Assembly: GCF_037338445.1 (NCBI RefSeq)
Contig: NZ_CP147838.1
Location: 2,666,001 to 2,730,000, forward strand
Origin: Salinibaculum sp. SYNS191
GTDB taxonomy: Archaea > Halobacteriota > Halobacteria > Halobacteriales > Haloarculaceae
DNA length: 64,000 bases
Reading direction: 5' to 3'
This document shows, in pieces, positions 1 to 9,300 of the stretch (within the stretch, counting starts at the first letter, position 1; each line of letters begins with the position of its first letter). The notes beneath the pieces were generated by a model that was given only the letters and a program-made list of their open reading frames with translations, ran no database searches and was not told the DNA's origin. Position numbers and translations under genes: made by a program.

Positions 1-1
1 G

Positions 2-2872
2 AGTTCCAATTCGAAGAGCGTCCTTGACGAATCAACCATCGTCGTTGTCGGCGACACGGCGTGGATAGCCGCGTATACTGCTCAACTCGATGCCCAGTTT
101 GACGCAACTGTGCAGTCAGTCTCGACAGCCGCGGCAGCACAACAGATACTCCAGAAAACCGCCGTCGATTGCATCGTTTTCGACTACAGTCTTCCTGAGA
201 CCACTGGCATTGAGCTCGTCCGCAGGATTCGCGACACAACAACGATGCTTCCACTAATAATGGGGACAGCTGATGGAAGCGAAGCCATCGCTAGCGAGGC
301 TATCGAAGTTGGTGTCACCGACTACATCGCTGTTGCCGACTCGCCCGGCGAAACCGTCACCGATGCGCTGCGGCGGACTGAACAGGCCCTTCGGAACGCA
401 CAGCGGTCGACGACGCAGCGCGAGCGCGCCCGGCAGTTCGACGCCACCTTCCACGACACGAGATCGGCGACGTGGGTGCTCGACCCGGACGGCACGCTCA
501 CGCGGGTCAACCAGGCCGCTCGCGACATGATCGACGTCGACGCTGACGCCGTCGTTGGCGACCCATTCTGGACACTGCCCTGGTGGCCCAGTGACACACA
601 GACCAGCGACGACATCCGCCGGCTTATCGAGACGGCGAAACGCGGCGGATTCGGCCATGCCGTCGTCACACAGGAGGCGCTGAATAGTGAGCGGATGTTG
701 GAACTCTCCGTCCAACCAGTCACCGACGAACGCGGCGACCTCGTCTCCATCATCGTCGAATCCGTCGACATCACCGACCGCGTGGACCTCGAGCGGGAAC
801 TCCGGCGGTCGGAGGAACTCCACCGAGTCACGCTCAACAACATGACTGACACCGTCCTCATGACTGAGGAGGGTGGCGAGTATACGTATGTCTGCCCGAA
901 CGTCCACTTCATCTTTGGATACACCGCTGACGAGATCCGGGAGTTAGGCACGATCGAGGACCTCCTCGGTGAGGATCTCTTCGACCGAGAAGAACTGGCT
1001 GAGACGGGCGTCCTGAAGAACATCGAGACGACGGCGACGGACAAAGCCGGCCGCGAACACACGCTGCTGGTGAACGTCCGTGAGGTCTCCATCCAGGACG
1101 GCACGCTGCTGTACAGCTGCCGGGACATCACGAAGCGCAAACAGCGCGAACAGGCGCTAGCGACACTTCAGGAGACGGCTCGGGACTTCCTGTACGCCGA
1201 GACGCACCGGGAGATCGCTCAACACGTCGTCGACGACACGCCCGACGCCCTCGGCCTCGACGCCAGCGCGATCTACCTCTTCGACGCCGACGACAATCAC
1301 CTCCAACCTGCCGCCCACTCACAGGCACTCCGGGACGCACACGGCCCGCTCCCCGCGGTTCACGCCGACGGTAGCGACCTCACCAGTCACAGTTTCGTCG
1401 AGAACGAGGCCCTGTTCTTCGAGGACGTCCACGAGGCCGACCGTCTCACCAATCCCGCGACTGATATTCGGAGTGCCGCATACATCCCGCTCGGAAACCA
1501 CGGCGTATACCTGGCCGGGTCGACAGACGTGGGGGCTTTCGACGATGTCACGCGGGAACTTGCTGACCTGCTGGCGGCGACCGCAGAGGCGGCCCTCGAC
1601 CGGGTCAACCGGGAGTCACAGCTCCGCGAACAGGACCGCGAACTCCAGCGTCAGAATGACAAGCTCACCACGCTCAACCGCATCAACGAGACCATCCGAG
1701 AGATCGACCAGGCGCTTGTGGAAGCCGAGACTCGCGAGGAAATCGATCACACCGTCTGTGAACACCTCACTGCTGACGGCCGCTTCCAGTTCGCGTGGAT
1801 CGGCACGCTCGACGACACGGGGAAGGCGGTAACGCCGCAAGCGTGGGCTGGAACCGGTCAGGGCTATCTCGACACCCTATCGTTCAATGTTCCTGTGGAG
1901 ACAGTCGAGCCGGCTGGTCGAACGGCGACAACAGGCGAGGTGACACACGTCTCGAACGTCGCGGCTGACCTCCACGCGGCCTCCTGGCGCAAAGACGCTA
2001 TCTCTCGTGACTTCCTGTCCGTGTTGAGTGTTCCGCTGGTGTACAACGATCTCTCGTACGGTGTCTTGACCGTGTACGCGGAGACACCCGACGCGTTCGA
2101 CGAAACCATTCAGACGGTCGTTTCGGAACTCGGGGAAACGATCGCTGCCGCGATCAGCGCGACCGAGCGCAAGCAGGCGCTGCTCACGACGTCGATGACG
2201 CGAATCGAGTACGAGGTCAGCGACGCGTCGTTCGTGCTCACGCAACTGGCCGCGGCGGCCGACTGCACGCTGACTTACGAGGGCGGCGTCCAGCAGACCG
2301 CCACTGGGAACTACGTATTCGTCACCGTGGATGACGCACCACTCGATGTCGTCGTCGACGCAACTGACGGTCTCACGGTTGTCGAGGATGTCCAGCGGAT
2401 TCGCGGCGGCGAAACTGGCGGTGTGTTGCGCCTCCGATTGTCCGACCCATTCATCGCGACAGAGCTGGCTGAGCACGGGGCTGTTCTTCGGAGTGCAACG
2501 GCAACGGCGGCGGGTACAACGCTTGTCGTCGATCTGCCGGCGAGCATCGAAGTCAGGCACGTTACCCAGTTCCTCGCTGACCGGTCCGGCGATATCGACC
2601 TGGCGTCGAAGCAGACCCGTGAACAGGCATCCGAACACGGGTTCTACGCGTCCGTCCTCGACTGGCTGACGGACAGACAGCTTGAAGTCCTCGAGACAGC
2701 GTACTACAGCGGGTTCTTCGAGTCACCGCGTAAGGCCGACGGTAAAGCTGTCGCGGACTCGCTGGAGATCTCGCCGCAAGCGTTCTACCAACACATCAGA
2801 ACCACACAGCGAAAATTGTTCGCGGAACTCATCGATGACCACACACCGATAGTCGCACAACACGCTGACTGA
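2..2872 (+). CDS. Bat-like multidomain sensor/transcription regulator (5' partial)
   Basis: The reading frame is open from base 2, so the true start lies before the window. Visible order: a receiver-like domain (phospho-acceptor Asp in the strand reading CIVFDYSLPETTG), two PAS domains (about residues 145-260 and 280-380 from base 2), a GAF domain (about 390-530), a charged coiled linker, a second GAF (about 560-720), the Bat-associated domain, and a C-terminal HTH_10 helix-turn-helix (about 870-935, ending near KLFAELIDD). This is the architecture of haloarchaeal bacterio-opsin-activator-like regulators, which sense redox or light cues and bind DNA. It acts in the cytoplasm and has no membrane segment. 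The target genes cannot be read from the sequence. The following zinc-ribbon/gdh pair on the same strand is a candidate only by position. Confidence 0.88.
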   Translation, partial: SSNSKSVLDESTIVVVGDTAWIAAYTAQLDAQFDATVQSVSTAAAAQQILQKTAVDCIVFDYSLPETTGIELVRRIRDTTTMLPLIMGTADGSEAIASEAIEVGVTDYIAVADSPGETVTDALRRTEQALRNAQRSTTQRERARQFDATFHDTRSATWVLDPDGTLTRVNQAARDMIDVDADAVVGDPFWTLPWWPSDTQTSDDIRRLIETAKRGGFGHAVVTQEALNSERMLELSVQPVTDERGDLVSIIVESVDITDRVDLERELRRSEELHRVTLNNMTDTVLMTEEGGEYTYVCPNVHFIFGYTADEIRELGTIEDLLGEDLFDREELAETGVLKNIETTATDKAGREHTLLVNVREVSIQDGTLLYSCRDITKRKQREQALATLQETARDFLYAETHREIAQHVVDDTPDALGLDASAIYLFDADDNHLQPAAHSQALRDAHGPLPAVHADGSDLTSHSFVENEALFFEDVHEADRLTNPATDIRSAAYIPLGNHGVYLAGSTDVGAFDDVTRELADLLAATAEAALDRVNRESQLREQDRELQRQNDKLTTLNRINETIREIDQALVEAETREEIDHTVCEHLTADGRFQFAWIGTLDDTGKAVTPQAWAGTGQGYLDTLSFNVPVETVEPAGRTATTGEVTHVSNVAADLHAASWRKDAISRDFLSVLSVPLVYNDLSYGVLTVYAETPDAFDETIQTVVSELGETIAAAISATERKQALLTTSMTRIEYEVSDASFVLTQLAAAADCTLTYEGGVQQTATGNYVFVTVDDAPLDVVVDATDGLTVVEDVQRIRGGETGGVLRLRLSDPFIATELAEHGAVLRSATATAAGTTLVVDLPASIEVRHVTQFLADRSGDIDLASKQTREQASEHGFYASVLDWLTDRQLEVLETAYYSGFFESPRKADGKAVADSLEISPQAFYQHIRTTQRKLFAELIDDHTPIVAQHAD

Positions 2873-2982
2873 CGATCCCAACGTGTTCGAGGTCTACCAA
2901 GCGTTTAGTTGACAAGCGAGTAACCTGTCCGGATCAACATCGCCAAACTGCTTGTATAGTAAATGCCACCACTGAGTCGGGG

Positions 2983-3017
2983 TTCGGTGTTCAACTACCG
3001 AATATTCCCTTATATTC
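2983..3017 (+). promoter_or_regulatory. Overlapping inverted repeats and AT-rich promoter before the zinc-ribbon/gdh pair
   Basis: Two perfect six-base inverted repeats overlap here: TTCGGT/ACCGAA with eight bases between (2983-3002) and GAATAT/ATATTC with six bases between (3000-3017). The second includes a TATA-like stretch (cttatatt). The start codon at 3073 is about 56 bases downstream, so a short 5' leader is expected. This may be a regulator site plus core promoter, possibly for the neighbouring Bat-like protein; that link is inference. Confidence 0.4.
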
Positions 3018-3072
3018 TCCTTATGGACGGGTAGAGTACCCTGCCTGGTGGTGCTGGGACTCGCAATCAGCA

Positions 3073-3216
3073 ATGAGAGATGTCGACCAAAACCCGACCG
3101 AGGAATCGCTGTACGAGTGTTTCGAATGCGGGTACGTCGTCGTTGCAGAGGACAATCCCGGCTCGTGCCCGGACTGCGCTGGTGAGATGCGGAATCGACG
3201 GACTCCGATCGAATAA
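3073..3216 (+). CDS. Small rubrerythrin-like zinc-ribbon protein (DUF7129-like), 47 aa
   Basis: A 47-residue acidic protein with two metal knuckles, CFEC near residue 17 and CPDC near residue 38, spaced as in a zinc ribbon or rubrerythrin-type rubredoxin domain. The ending MRNRRTPIE is typical of the very small haloarchaeal rubrerythrin-like proteins. The ATG at 3073 is the first in frame after the promoter region. Only two bases separate its stop from the ATG of glutamate dehydrogenase, so the two are probably co-transcribed and translationally coupled. The function is not known; a metal-dependent adaptor or redox role is possible but not shown. Confidence 0.8.
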   Translation: MRDVDQNPTEESLYECFECGYVVVAEDNPGSCPDCAGEMRNRRTPIE

Positions 3217-3218
3217 CG

Positions 3219-4511
3219 ATGGCTTCGACATCAACGACACCCGACGAGCCGCAGGAGGAATCGACCGAGGAGGAGTCCGCCCTGGAGACGGCACGCCGCC
3301 AACTCCAGCACGCCGCCGACCACCTCGACATCGACCAGCACATCGTCGACCGCCTCAAACACCCCAAGAAAGTCCACGAGGTCACTGTTCCAATCGAGCG
3401 CGAGGATGGGGACGTCGAAGTCTACACCGGGTATCGGGCGCAACACGACAGCGTCCGCGGCCCGTTCAAGGGGGGCCTCCGGTACCACCCGGAGGTCACC
3501 CGCGAGGAGTGTGTCGGGCTCAGCATGTGGATGACGTGGAAGTGCGGCGTGATGGACATCCCGTTCGGCGGCGCGAAAGGCGGTATCGCAGTGAACCCCA
3601 AGGATCTGAGTAACGACGAAAAAGAACAACTCACCCGGCGGTTCACCGACGAGATACGGGCGGTCATCGGGCCGACCAAGGATATCCCTGCCCCCGATAT
3701 GGGGACAGATCCGCAGACGATGGCGTGGCTGATGGACGCCTATTCCATGCAGGAGGGCGAAACCATCCCGGGCGTGGTCACAGGGAAACCACCAATCGTC
3801 GGCGGCAGTAAGGGACGTGATGGGGCACCCGGCCGAAGCGTCGCCATCATCGCCCGGGAGGCGATCGACTACTACGACAAGGACATCGAGGAGACTGACG
3901 TTGCCATCCAGGGGTACGGCAGCGTCGGGTCGAACGCCGCTCGCTTGCTGGACGACTGGGGTACGAACGTGGTCGCGGTCAGCGATGTCAACGGCGGCGT
4001 TTACGACGCCAACGGCCTGGACACGCACTCGATCCCCTCCCACCACGAGGTGCCGGAAGCGGTAATGGGCCACGAGACACCCGAGACCGTGAGCAACGGG
4101 GAGTTGCTGGAACTCGATGTCGACGTGGTGATTCCAGCCGCGATCGGAAACGTGCTGACAGCGGACAACGGTGATGATGTCGCTGCAGACATCGTCATCG
4201 AAGGTGCGAACGGTCCGACGACGACTGCGGCGAGTTCCATCTTCGCCGAACGTGATATTCCAGTGGTTCCGGACATCCTGGCGAACGCCGGCGGGGTGAC
4301 TGTGAGCTACTTCGAGTGGCTTCAGGACATCAATCGCCGATCGTGGTCGCTGGAGCGTGTCAACGACGAACTCGAGACGGAGATGCTGGCCGCCTGGAGC
4401 CACGTCCGGGAGGAGTTCGAAGCACGAGACGTGACGTGGCGTGACGCGGCCTACATCGTTGCACTCTCCCGAATTGCCGAGGCCCACGAGGCGCGTGGAC
4501 TCTGGCCGTAG
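3219..4511 (+). CDS. gdh: Glutamate dehydrogenase (Glu/Leu/Phe/Val dehydrogenase family)
   Basis: A 430-residue cytoplasmic enzyme that interconverts glutamate and 2-oxoglutarate plus ammonia, linking nitrogen and carbon metabolism. The catalytic region reads [10 protein letters not shown] (about residues 86-95) and PFGGAKGGI (about 121-129), followed by [14 protein letters not shown]. The dinucleotide-binding glycine motif is [13 protein letters not shown] (about 236). The N-terminus is an acidic low-complexity extension ([13 protein letters not shown]) typical of halophilic homologues. Length and motif spacing are normal for hexameric archaeal enzymes. NAD or NADP preference cannot be decided by eye. 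It follows the zinc-ribbon gene by two bases and shares its promoter. Confidence 0.95.
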   Translation: MASTSTTPDEPQEESTEEESALETARRQLQHAADHLDIDQHIVDRLKHPKKVHEVTVPIEREDGDVEVYTGYRAQHDSVRGPFKGGLRYHPEVTREECVGLSMWMTWKCGVMDIPFGGAKGGIAVNPKDLSNDEKEQLTRRFTDEIRAVIGPTKDIPAPDMGTDPQTMAWLMDAYSMQEGETIPGVVTGKPPIVGGSKGRDGAPGRSVAIIAREAIDYYDKDIEETDVAIQGYGSVGSNAARLLDDWGTNVVAVSDVNGGVYDANGLDTHSIPSHHEVPEAVMGHETPETVSNGELLELDVDVVIPAAIGNVLTADNGDDVAADIVIEGANGPTTTAASSIFAERDIPVVPDILANAGGVTVSYFEWLQDINRRSWSLERVNDELETEMLAAWSHVREEFEARDVTWRDAAYIVALSRIAEAHEARGLWP

Positions 4512-5197
4512 TCGCGATCGGAGCCGATTCCGGAACGGCGTTGCTCGCTCCCAAATCCATGCTGTTCCCTCGGCGGCAGTTTCTTCTTATCTGGGATAAG
4601 AGACTACTGCACACCCCCGGTGAGGCAATTGAAAACGACTGCCCCTATGTTGATTACAAGTGAACTGCTTCGGGGTCAAGTGGTTCGAAACGCTCCGCGT
4701 CTCGTCATCACGGAAGATTTCGTCTTTTGCACGACCCCCAGGCCTTCTGTGGATTACTCGGACACTCCCACTCGGCCATCGGCCTGATAGCCCTGGGCAG
4801 TCGGGTGGGTCACGGTCGGGGCGTCCACGGCCCCCGATGCCTGCCGTCGTCGTCCGAAACGGCGAAGCCGTTTCGTGATCACGAGAGACTCCGTCTCTCG
4901 GTCGACACCTTCCGAACAATGGGGCGGCTGTTGAGAGCAGGCACATTCCAATCGAGTTTCTTCACGCCTTTCACGGCGATATTGACGCTTGCACCAAGGC
5001 CACTGGTACTGGCTCCAGTTCGTCACCGTACCACCCCCTTGGCCGGATTGACCGCACGACGGCGCGCGGGGCCGGGAAGTTTGCTTGTGAGATTATGAGA
5101 ACAAGCAGATTGGCGATTCTCCGAAACTTCCGTTAGTGGGGAGAAGAACGCTTGAGAAACAACTTCTTGATTTGCTAGAAACGGGTAGGAAATGAGA
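4512..5197. other. Gene-poor intergenic region with twin hairpins
   Basis: No open frame here looks like a real protein; the frames present are short and of odd composition. Two perfect hairpins sit back to back: a nine-base stem with GAA loop at 4855-4875 and an eight-base stem with TCC loop at 4882-4900, separated by the palindrome TGATCA. The sequence around them may be debris of an old mobile element, but no transposase motif or terminal repeat was recognised. Confidence 0.5.
4855..4900. repeat. Tandem perfect hairpins (GAA loop and TCC loop)
   Basis: CGAAACGGC-GAA-GCCGTTTCG at 4855-4875 is followed by TGATCA and then CGAGAGAC-TCC-GTCTCTCG at 4882-4900. Both stems are perfect. The core GGC-GAA-GCC recurs at 6072-6080 and 54990-54998 in this window. 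Confidence 0.75.
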
Positions 5198-5271
5198 TGG
5201 GCCAACGCGGATTTGAACCGCGGACCTCCCGGTTATCAGCCGAGCGCTCAACCTAACTGAGCTATTGGCCC
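5198..5271 (-). tRNA. tRNA-Ile (anticodon GAT)
   Basis: On the minus strand the 74-base gene starts GGGCCAATAGCTCAG and ends TTGGCCC plus discriminator A. The acceptor stem GGGCCAA/TTGGCCC is perfect. The anticodon loop reads CTGATAA, giving GAT (Ile). The T-loop is TTCAAAT between CGCGG and CCGCG. There is no intron and no encoded CCA, as usual in haloarchaea. An AT-rich motif (gcttaac on the minus strand, near 5310) lies upstream. Confidence 0.97.
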
Positions 5272-5348
5272 GAACTCGGTGCAACTGGGTGTATCCGGCA
5301 TGTACTGTTAAGCGTTACTCTTCGGGCGGACCGTGTGACGGAACCGCG

Positions 5349-5888
5349 TTATCTGTCGGGTTCGTCGTCGAAGTCCACGTCGTAGGCGTCGTCGTCGAGG
5401 TCGTAGGCGTCGCCGGGGCCGCCCGGTCCGGGACCGCCCTGCGGTCCGCTCCGGGGACCGGCACCCTCCTCGTTGGGGAAGCCGTCGATGTAGACGTTCC
5501 CGGTGACGAAACCGCGCGATTTCGCGTCGGCGTAGGGGACGACGACCCACTTCTTGACCGCCAGGCGGATGGGATAGCGCGTGAAGGGTAACACGAGCAG
5601 GAACCCGACGCCGTCGGTGACCAGGCCGGGGGTCAGCAGGAACGCACCCGCGACGAGCAGGAGCGCGCCGTCGAGCAGTTCGTCCGTCGGTACCTCGCCC
5701 TGGGCGGCCTTGCGCTGTATCTTGCCCATCGTGTGCCGGCCCTCCGCGCGGACGAGGAACATCCCGACCAGCGCGGTGAGGACGACGAGCAACACGATGA
5801 GCTGCCAGCCGAGCATGCCGGACAGCACTACCAGCAACAGCATATCGAGCAACGGGATCAGCAGGAGGACCCCGATGATGCGGAGCAT
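5349..5888 (-). CDS. FxsA family membrane protein
   Basis: A 179-residue protein opening with MLRIIGVLLLIPLLDML, followed by further hydrophobic segments (about residues 1-45 and 75-100) and the conserved stretch GALLLVAGAFLLTPGLVTDGVG. That Pro-Gly region is the hallmark of the FxsA family, small cytoplasmic-membrane proteins named after the phage-T7 exclusion suppressor of E. coli. The C-terminal third is hydrophilic, rich in Gly/Pro and ending in an acidic Asp-rich tail, a halophile addition. The ATG at 5888 is chosen because the longer upstream frame is Arg-rich translation of a hairpin region with no membrane character. Molecular function is unknown. Confidence 0.85.
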   Translation of the reverse strand: MLRIIGVLLLIPLLDMLLLVVLSGMLGWQLIVLLVVLTALVGMFLVRAEGRHTMGKIQRKAAQGEVPTDELLDGALLLVAGAFLLTPGLVTDGVGFLLVLPFTRYPIRLAVKKWVVVPYADAKSRGFVTGNVYIDGFPNEEGAGPRSGPQGGPGPGGPGDAYDLDDDAYDVDFDDEPDR

Positions 5889-5952
5889 ACACCCCGTACT
5901 CACTGCTGCCCCAAACGCCTTTCGAGCCACACCACGTTTTTCCCGCTCGGGA

Positions 5953-6143
5953 TTCGCGCTTCGCGCGAACCACTCGCGGCAAAAACGGGGTCGTCGTGAA
6001 CAGAGTGAACGACGGCTCGAAAGACGAGCGAAGCGAGACGCGACCGCAGGGAGCGTCTCGGAAAAGCGAACGGCGAAGCCGTGAGCGAAGCGAGTCTTTC
6101 GGTGGTGAAAAAGGCCGAATCTCGGCCTGCGGCCTCGATTCGG
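5953..6143. repeat. Cluster of five inverted repeats/mini-hairpins
   Basis: In about 190 bases there are five stems: TTCGCGC-ttc-GCGCGAA (5953-5969), GTCGT/ACGAC (5993-6013), CGAGACGC/GCGTCTCG (6034-6060), ACGGC-gaa-GCCGT (6070-6082) and CCGAATC/GATTCGG with an inner GGCC-tgc-GGCC (6115-6143). The cluster lies between the 3' end of the dockerin-protein gene and the start of fxsA. No protein-coding gene is seen from 5889 to 6376. Possible roles are transcript end processing, termination, or a decayed repeat element. Confidence 0.65.
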
Positions 6144-6376
6144 TGAACCGCACTCCCTTCGTTCGCGTCGAGCATGGTACGGCGGTCGCAGCGACAGTTC
6201 CCGGAGTGATGTTCGCACACACTCCCGGTCAAGATGTCGTGTCCGGCTTCTGTTCCAACACTTTCGACTGAGAGATACTGTTCGTGGCCGTTCACACGGT
6301 GCCGGACGGAACGGAGTGGATTCGAACCACGCGAACGTCGATGAATACCGCGACGTTTCGAGGGAAGTCTCGTCGG

Positions 6377-9300
6377 TCAGGCGACCGCCGCCTCATCCCG
6401 CCAGGTGTCCCGCAAGATAGCCACGTCGTCGGGGTCGACGCGTCCGTCGTTGTTCAGGTCGGCGGCGTCGGTGTACGTCCCGTCACCGGCCGAAGAACCG
6501 AACGCCACGCCAACGAGCGCCGCGTCCTGGACGTTCACGATACCGTCGGCGTTGGCGTCGCCCGCGATGGCGATTGCCGTCTCGACAACGACCGTCGTGG
6601 ACTGTCCGCTCTCGGTCGTCGTGTTGACCACGAGAGATTCCGGTCCGTACGCCGCACCGGTCCACGTGCTCGTCGTCGGCACGTACGACAGTGTCGCGTT
6701 GCACGCGGCGGTGTCACACGTCGCGATGTCGAGAACCGTTCCGTCCGTCCGTTCGAGCGTGAGGCGCGTCACGTTCTCACCGAGGCCGGTCGGGTTCGCC
6801 GCCACTCGCACCGGTGCGCCTACCGAGTTCGCCGTCGTCTCGATGCTGGCGTCGAGTGTCGGCGCACCGACGCCCGTCACCGAGAGGACCTGCTGTTCGC
6901 GGTCGGCAACGACGAGTCCTCCGACGAGCACCTCCAGTGAGACCGTGTACACCCCTGGGGTGTCGTACGTGTGGCTGGCGGACACACCGGTCGCCGTCGT
7001 CCCGTCGCCGAGCGACCAGACGTAGTCGAATCGGGGTTCGGGACTCGGCACCGAGAACGTGCCCGTCTGACCGACATCGAGCGTCCCGGGCGATGAGAAC
7101 GGCGTCGAAAGTTCGCACGTATCACCGATGCCATCGCCGTCCGCGTCGCTCTGGCGTGGGTCGAACTCGGTGAAACAGACGTCGACTGCGTTGTCGACGC
7201 CGTCACCGTCGATGTCGAGGGACGGGAGCGACCGTTCACGGTACTCTTCGATGTCGGGTTCGCCGCCGTACTCTTCGAAGAGTTGCGGTCCGGTCACGCT
7301 CGACCCCGGCGCGAAGTCGCGGGTGTTCCGAGCGGTGTAGACGATCTGCGACCAGTCGTCCCAGCTCACGAGGGTGTTGACCCCTCGGCCGTCGTCGATA
7401 GAGCGCGTGACAGGGGTGGTGACCACGCCGTTCTCGTCCCAGTCGATCGGCGTCCCGACAGTTCCGAGCGACGCCCCCTGTTTGTCGACCAGGGTGACGT
7501 CGGTGACGTTCAACTGCGCGTCGCCGGCGTTCCGAATCGTGAGCGGCAGCGTCGAGCCGTTCCTGACCGGCACCGGGCCGAAGTCGAGTCGCGTCGGCTC
7601 AGTCACCAGGTCTGCAAACGAAATCGACCGGTTGGTTCCCGCGAGGTCGACGACGTAGCTCGGCTGATCCGAGTCGGCCGCCCGGACGACGAGGTCGGCC
7701 TGGAAGTCGCCCCCTCTGGTCGCGTTGAAGTCGACGGTGGCCGTCCGTGAATCGCCCGCAGGGAGCGTGAACGGAGTGGTCACACCGCTCACGTCGAACA
7801 GTGGAGCGCCCCCGCCGGTGAGAAACACGTTCGTCACCTCTAGCGCGTCGTCGCCGGTGTTCTCGATGACGACGGTTCCGGTAGCGGTCTGGCCGGGAGT
7901 CACGTTATCGAAGAGGAGACTCCCGGGCGAGACGACGAGGTCGCCGTTCGGGTCGCGTCCCGCAGCGTCCTCGCCGACCAGCCGGACGAGACGCGTCTGT
8001 TCGATCGGGTCGTTGCTCTCGATTTCGAGGTACGCTCTTTTCATCCCGGCCGAGAACGGATTGAACGTGACGTTGACGACTTTCTCTGTGCCAGGGGCGA
8101 GCGAGAACGCCTCGTCACTCCGGTAGAAGTAATCCGTGGTGTCGTCGGGGTCGAAGAGCGTGTAGGTGCGGTTCGGTGCGCTTCCGACGCCCTGTAACTC
8201 GTCGAGCGCGCGCTCGTCGAGTGGCGCAAGCGCGACCGAGGAGTAGTCGAGCGGGCGGCCTGTGCGGTGGTAGATGACCAGCGGCGCGTCGCTCGTCGGG
8301 ACGTACAGTCCCGCTATCGCGTTCCCGCTGGCGTCAGTCAGTGGGTCGAACGTGATGACCGAGCTTGCCGTGCCGCTGGAGGTCTGTTCCGTGACTTCGA
8401 TGCTCTGTGCGGTTCGGTTGATCGAGTACGAGGAGGCGTTGTACGTCCGTCCAGTCGCCGTGTTCTCGACGAGGAACGTCTCGTTGAAGAACGCTGGGAG
8501 AGCGACGACGCTCGCCCGACCGGTGCTGTCGAACTGGAACGAGTAGCTCATGACGCTCAGGTAGTTCGGCTTGTGGTTCTTGTGGTCGCCGCCACCGTGG
8601 CGCAGCGACAGCGTGTGTCCCAGTTCGTGCACGAACGTCCCTGCGACGATAGTCGAATACTCCTCGCGGTAGTCGGCCGCCGTTGGGTTCTGATTCCACA
8701 GCTCTGCGGTCTGGCGTGAGGAGACCTGCCAGGACGGTGGGAGCGTAACCAGGAAGTCGTCACCCGGGAGATCTGCAATCCCACTCGACGACGAGATTGT
8801 TCCGTCACTGTTCGCTCGCTGGTGACCCATGATGGCGTAGCGGAACACCTGGTGACGGGCGTCCCGGATGGCCTCACAGTTCGCGCTGGCTCGTTCGGCT
8901 GCGGTTCCGAAGTAGCCCTCACACGTCGTCCCCTGTGGACCCCACTTCAGTTCGGAGAACTGTGTCGTGGTCGACGTGTTGTCCTCGTCGAATCGAATCG
9001 GCGTTACCTCGGGCATCGCCTCGTCGACCATCGGGTGGATGGTGATGCCCGTCGAACCGTCTGGGTTGTCGACGGGTGCTGCGGCGAACGCAGCCACGAC
9101 GGCAGGGAGCGAATCGCTGGCGAGCCCCGCTCGTGGGTCGTGGTTGTGCGTCGCGTAGGCCGTATTCGAGATGCCGCGGGGAGCGTCAGTCCCCTGGCAG
9201 GCCCCGGCGGACGCGCCCACGGCACAGTCCATGTAGTCGATTTCGACGAACAGGTCTTTCCGCGACATGTTCGCGTTGTACGGTGCCTCGTGGATGGGCA

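Noticed and set aside
4660..5098. Open frames in the gene-poor region as TnpB or other transposase remnant
   Set aside because: No zinc-knuckle, catalytic motif or terminal repeat was found; only hairpins are certain.
5349..6218. Longer FxsA start adding 110 N-terminal residues
   Set aside because: The extension is Arg/Ser-rich translation of the hairpin cluster and would bury the N-terminal membrane helix; the ATG at 5888 fits the family.
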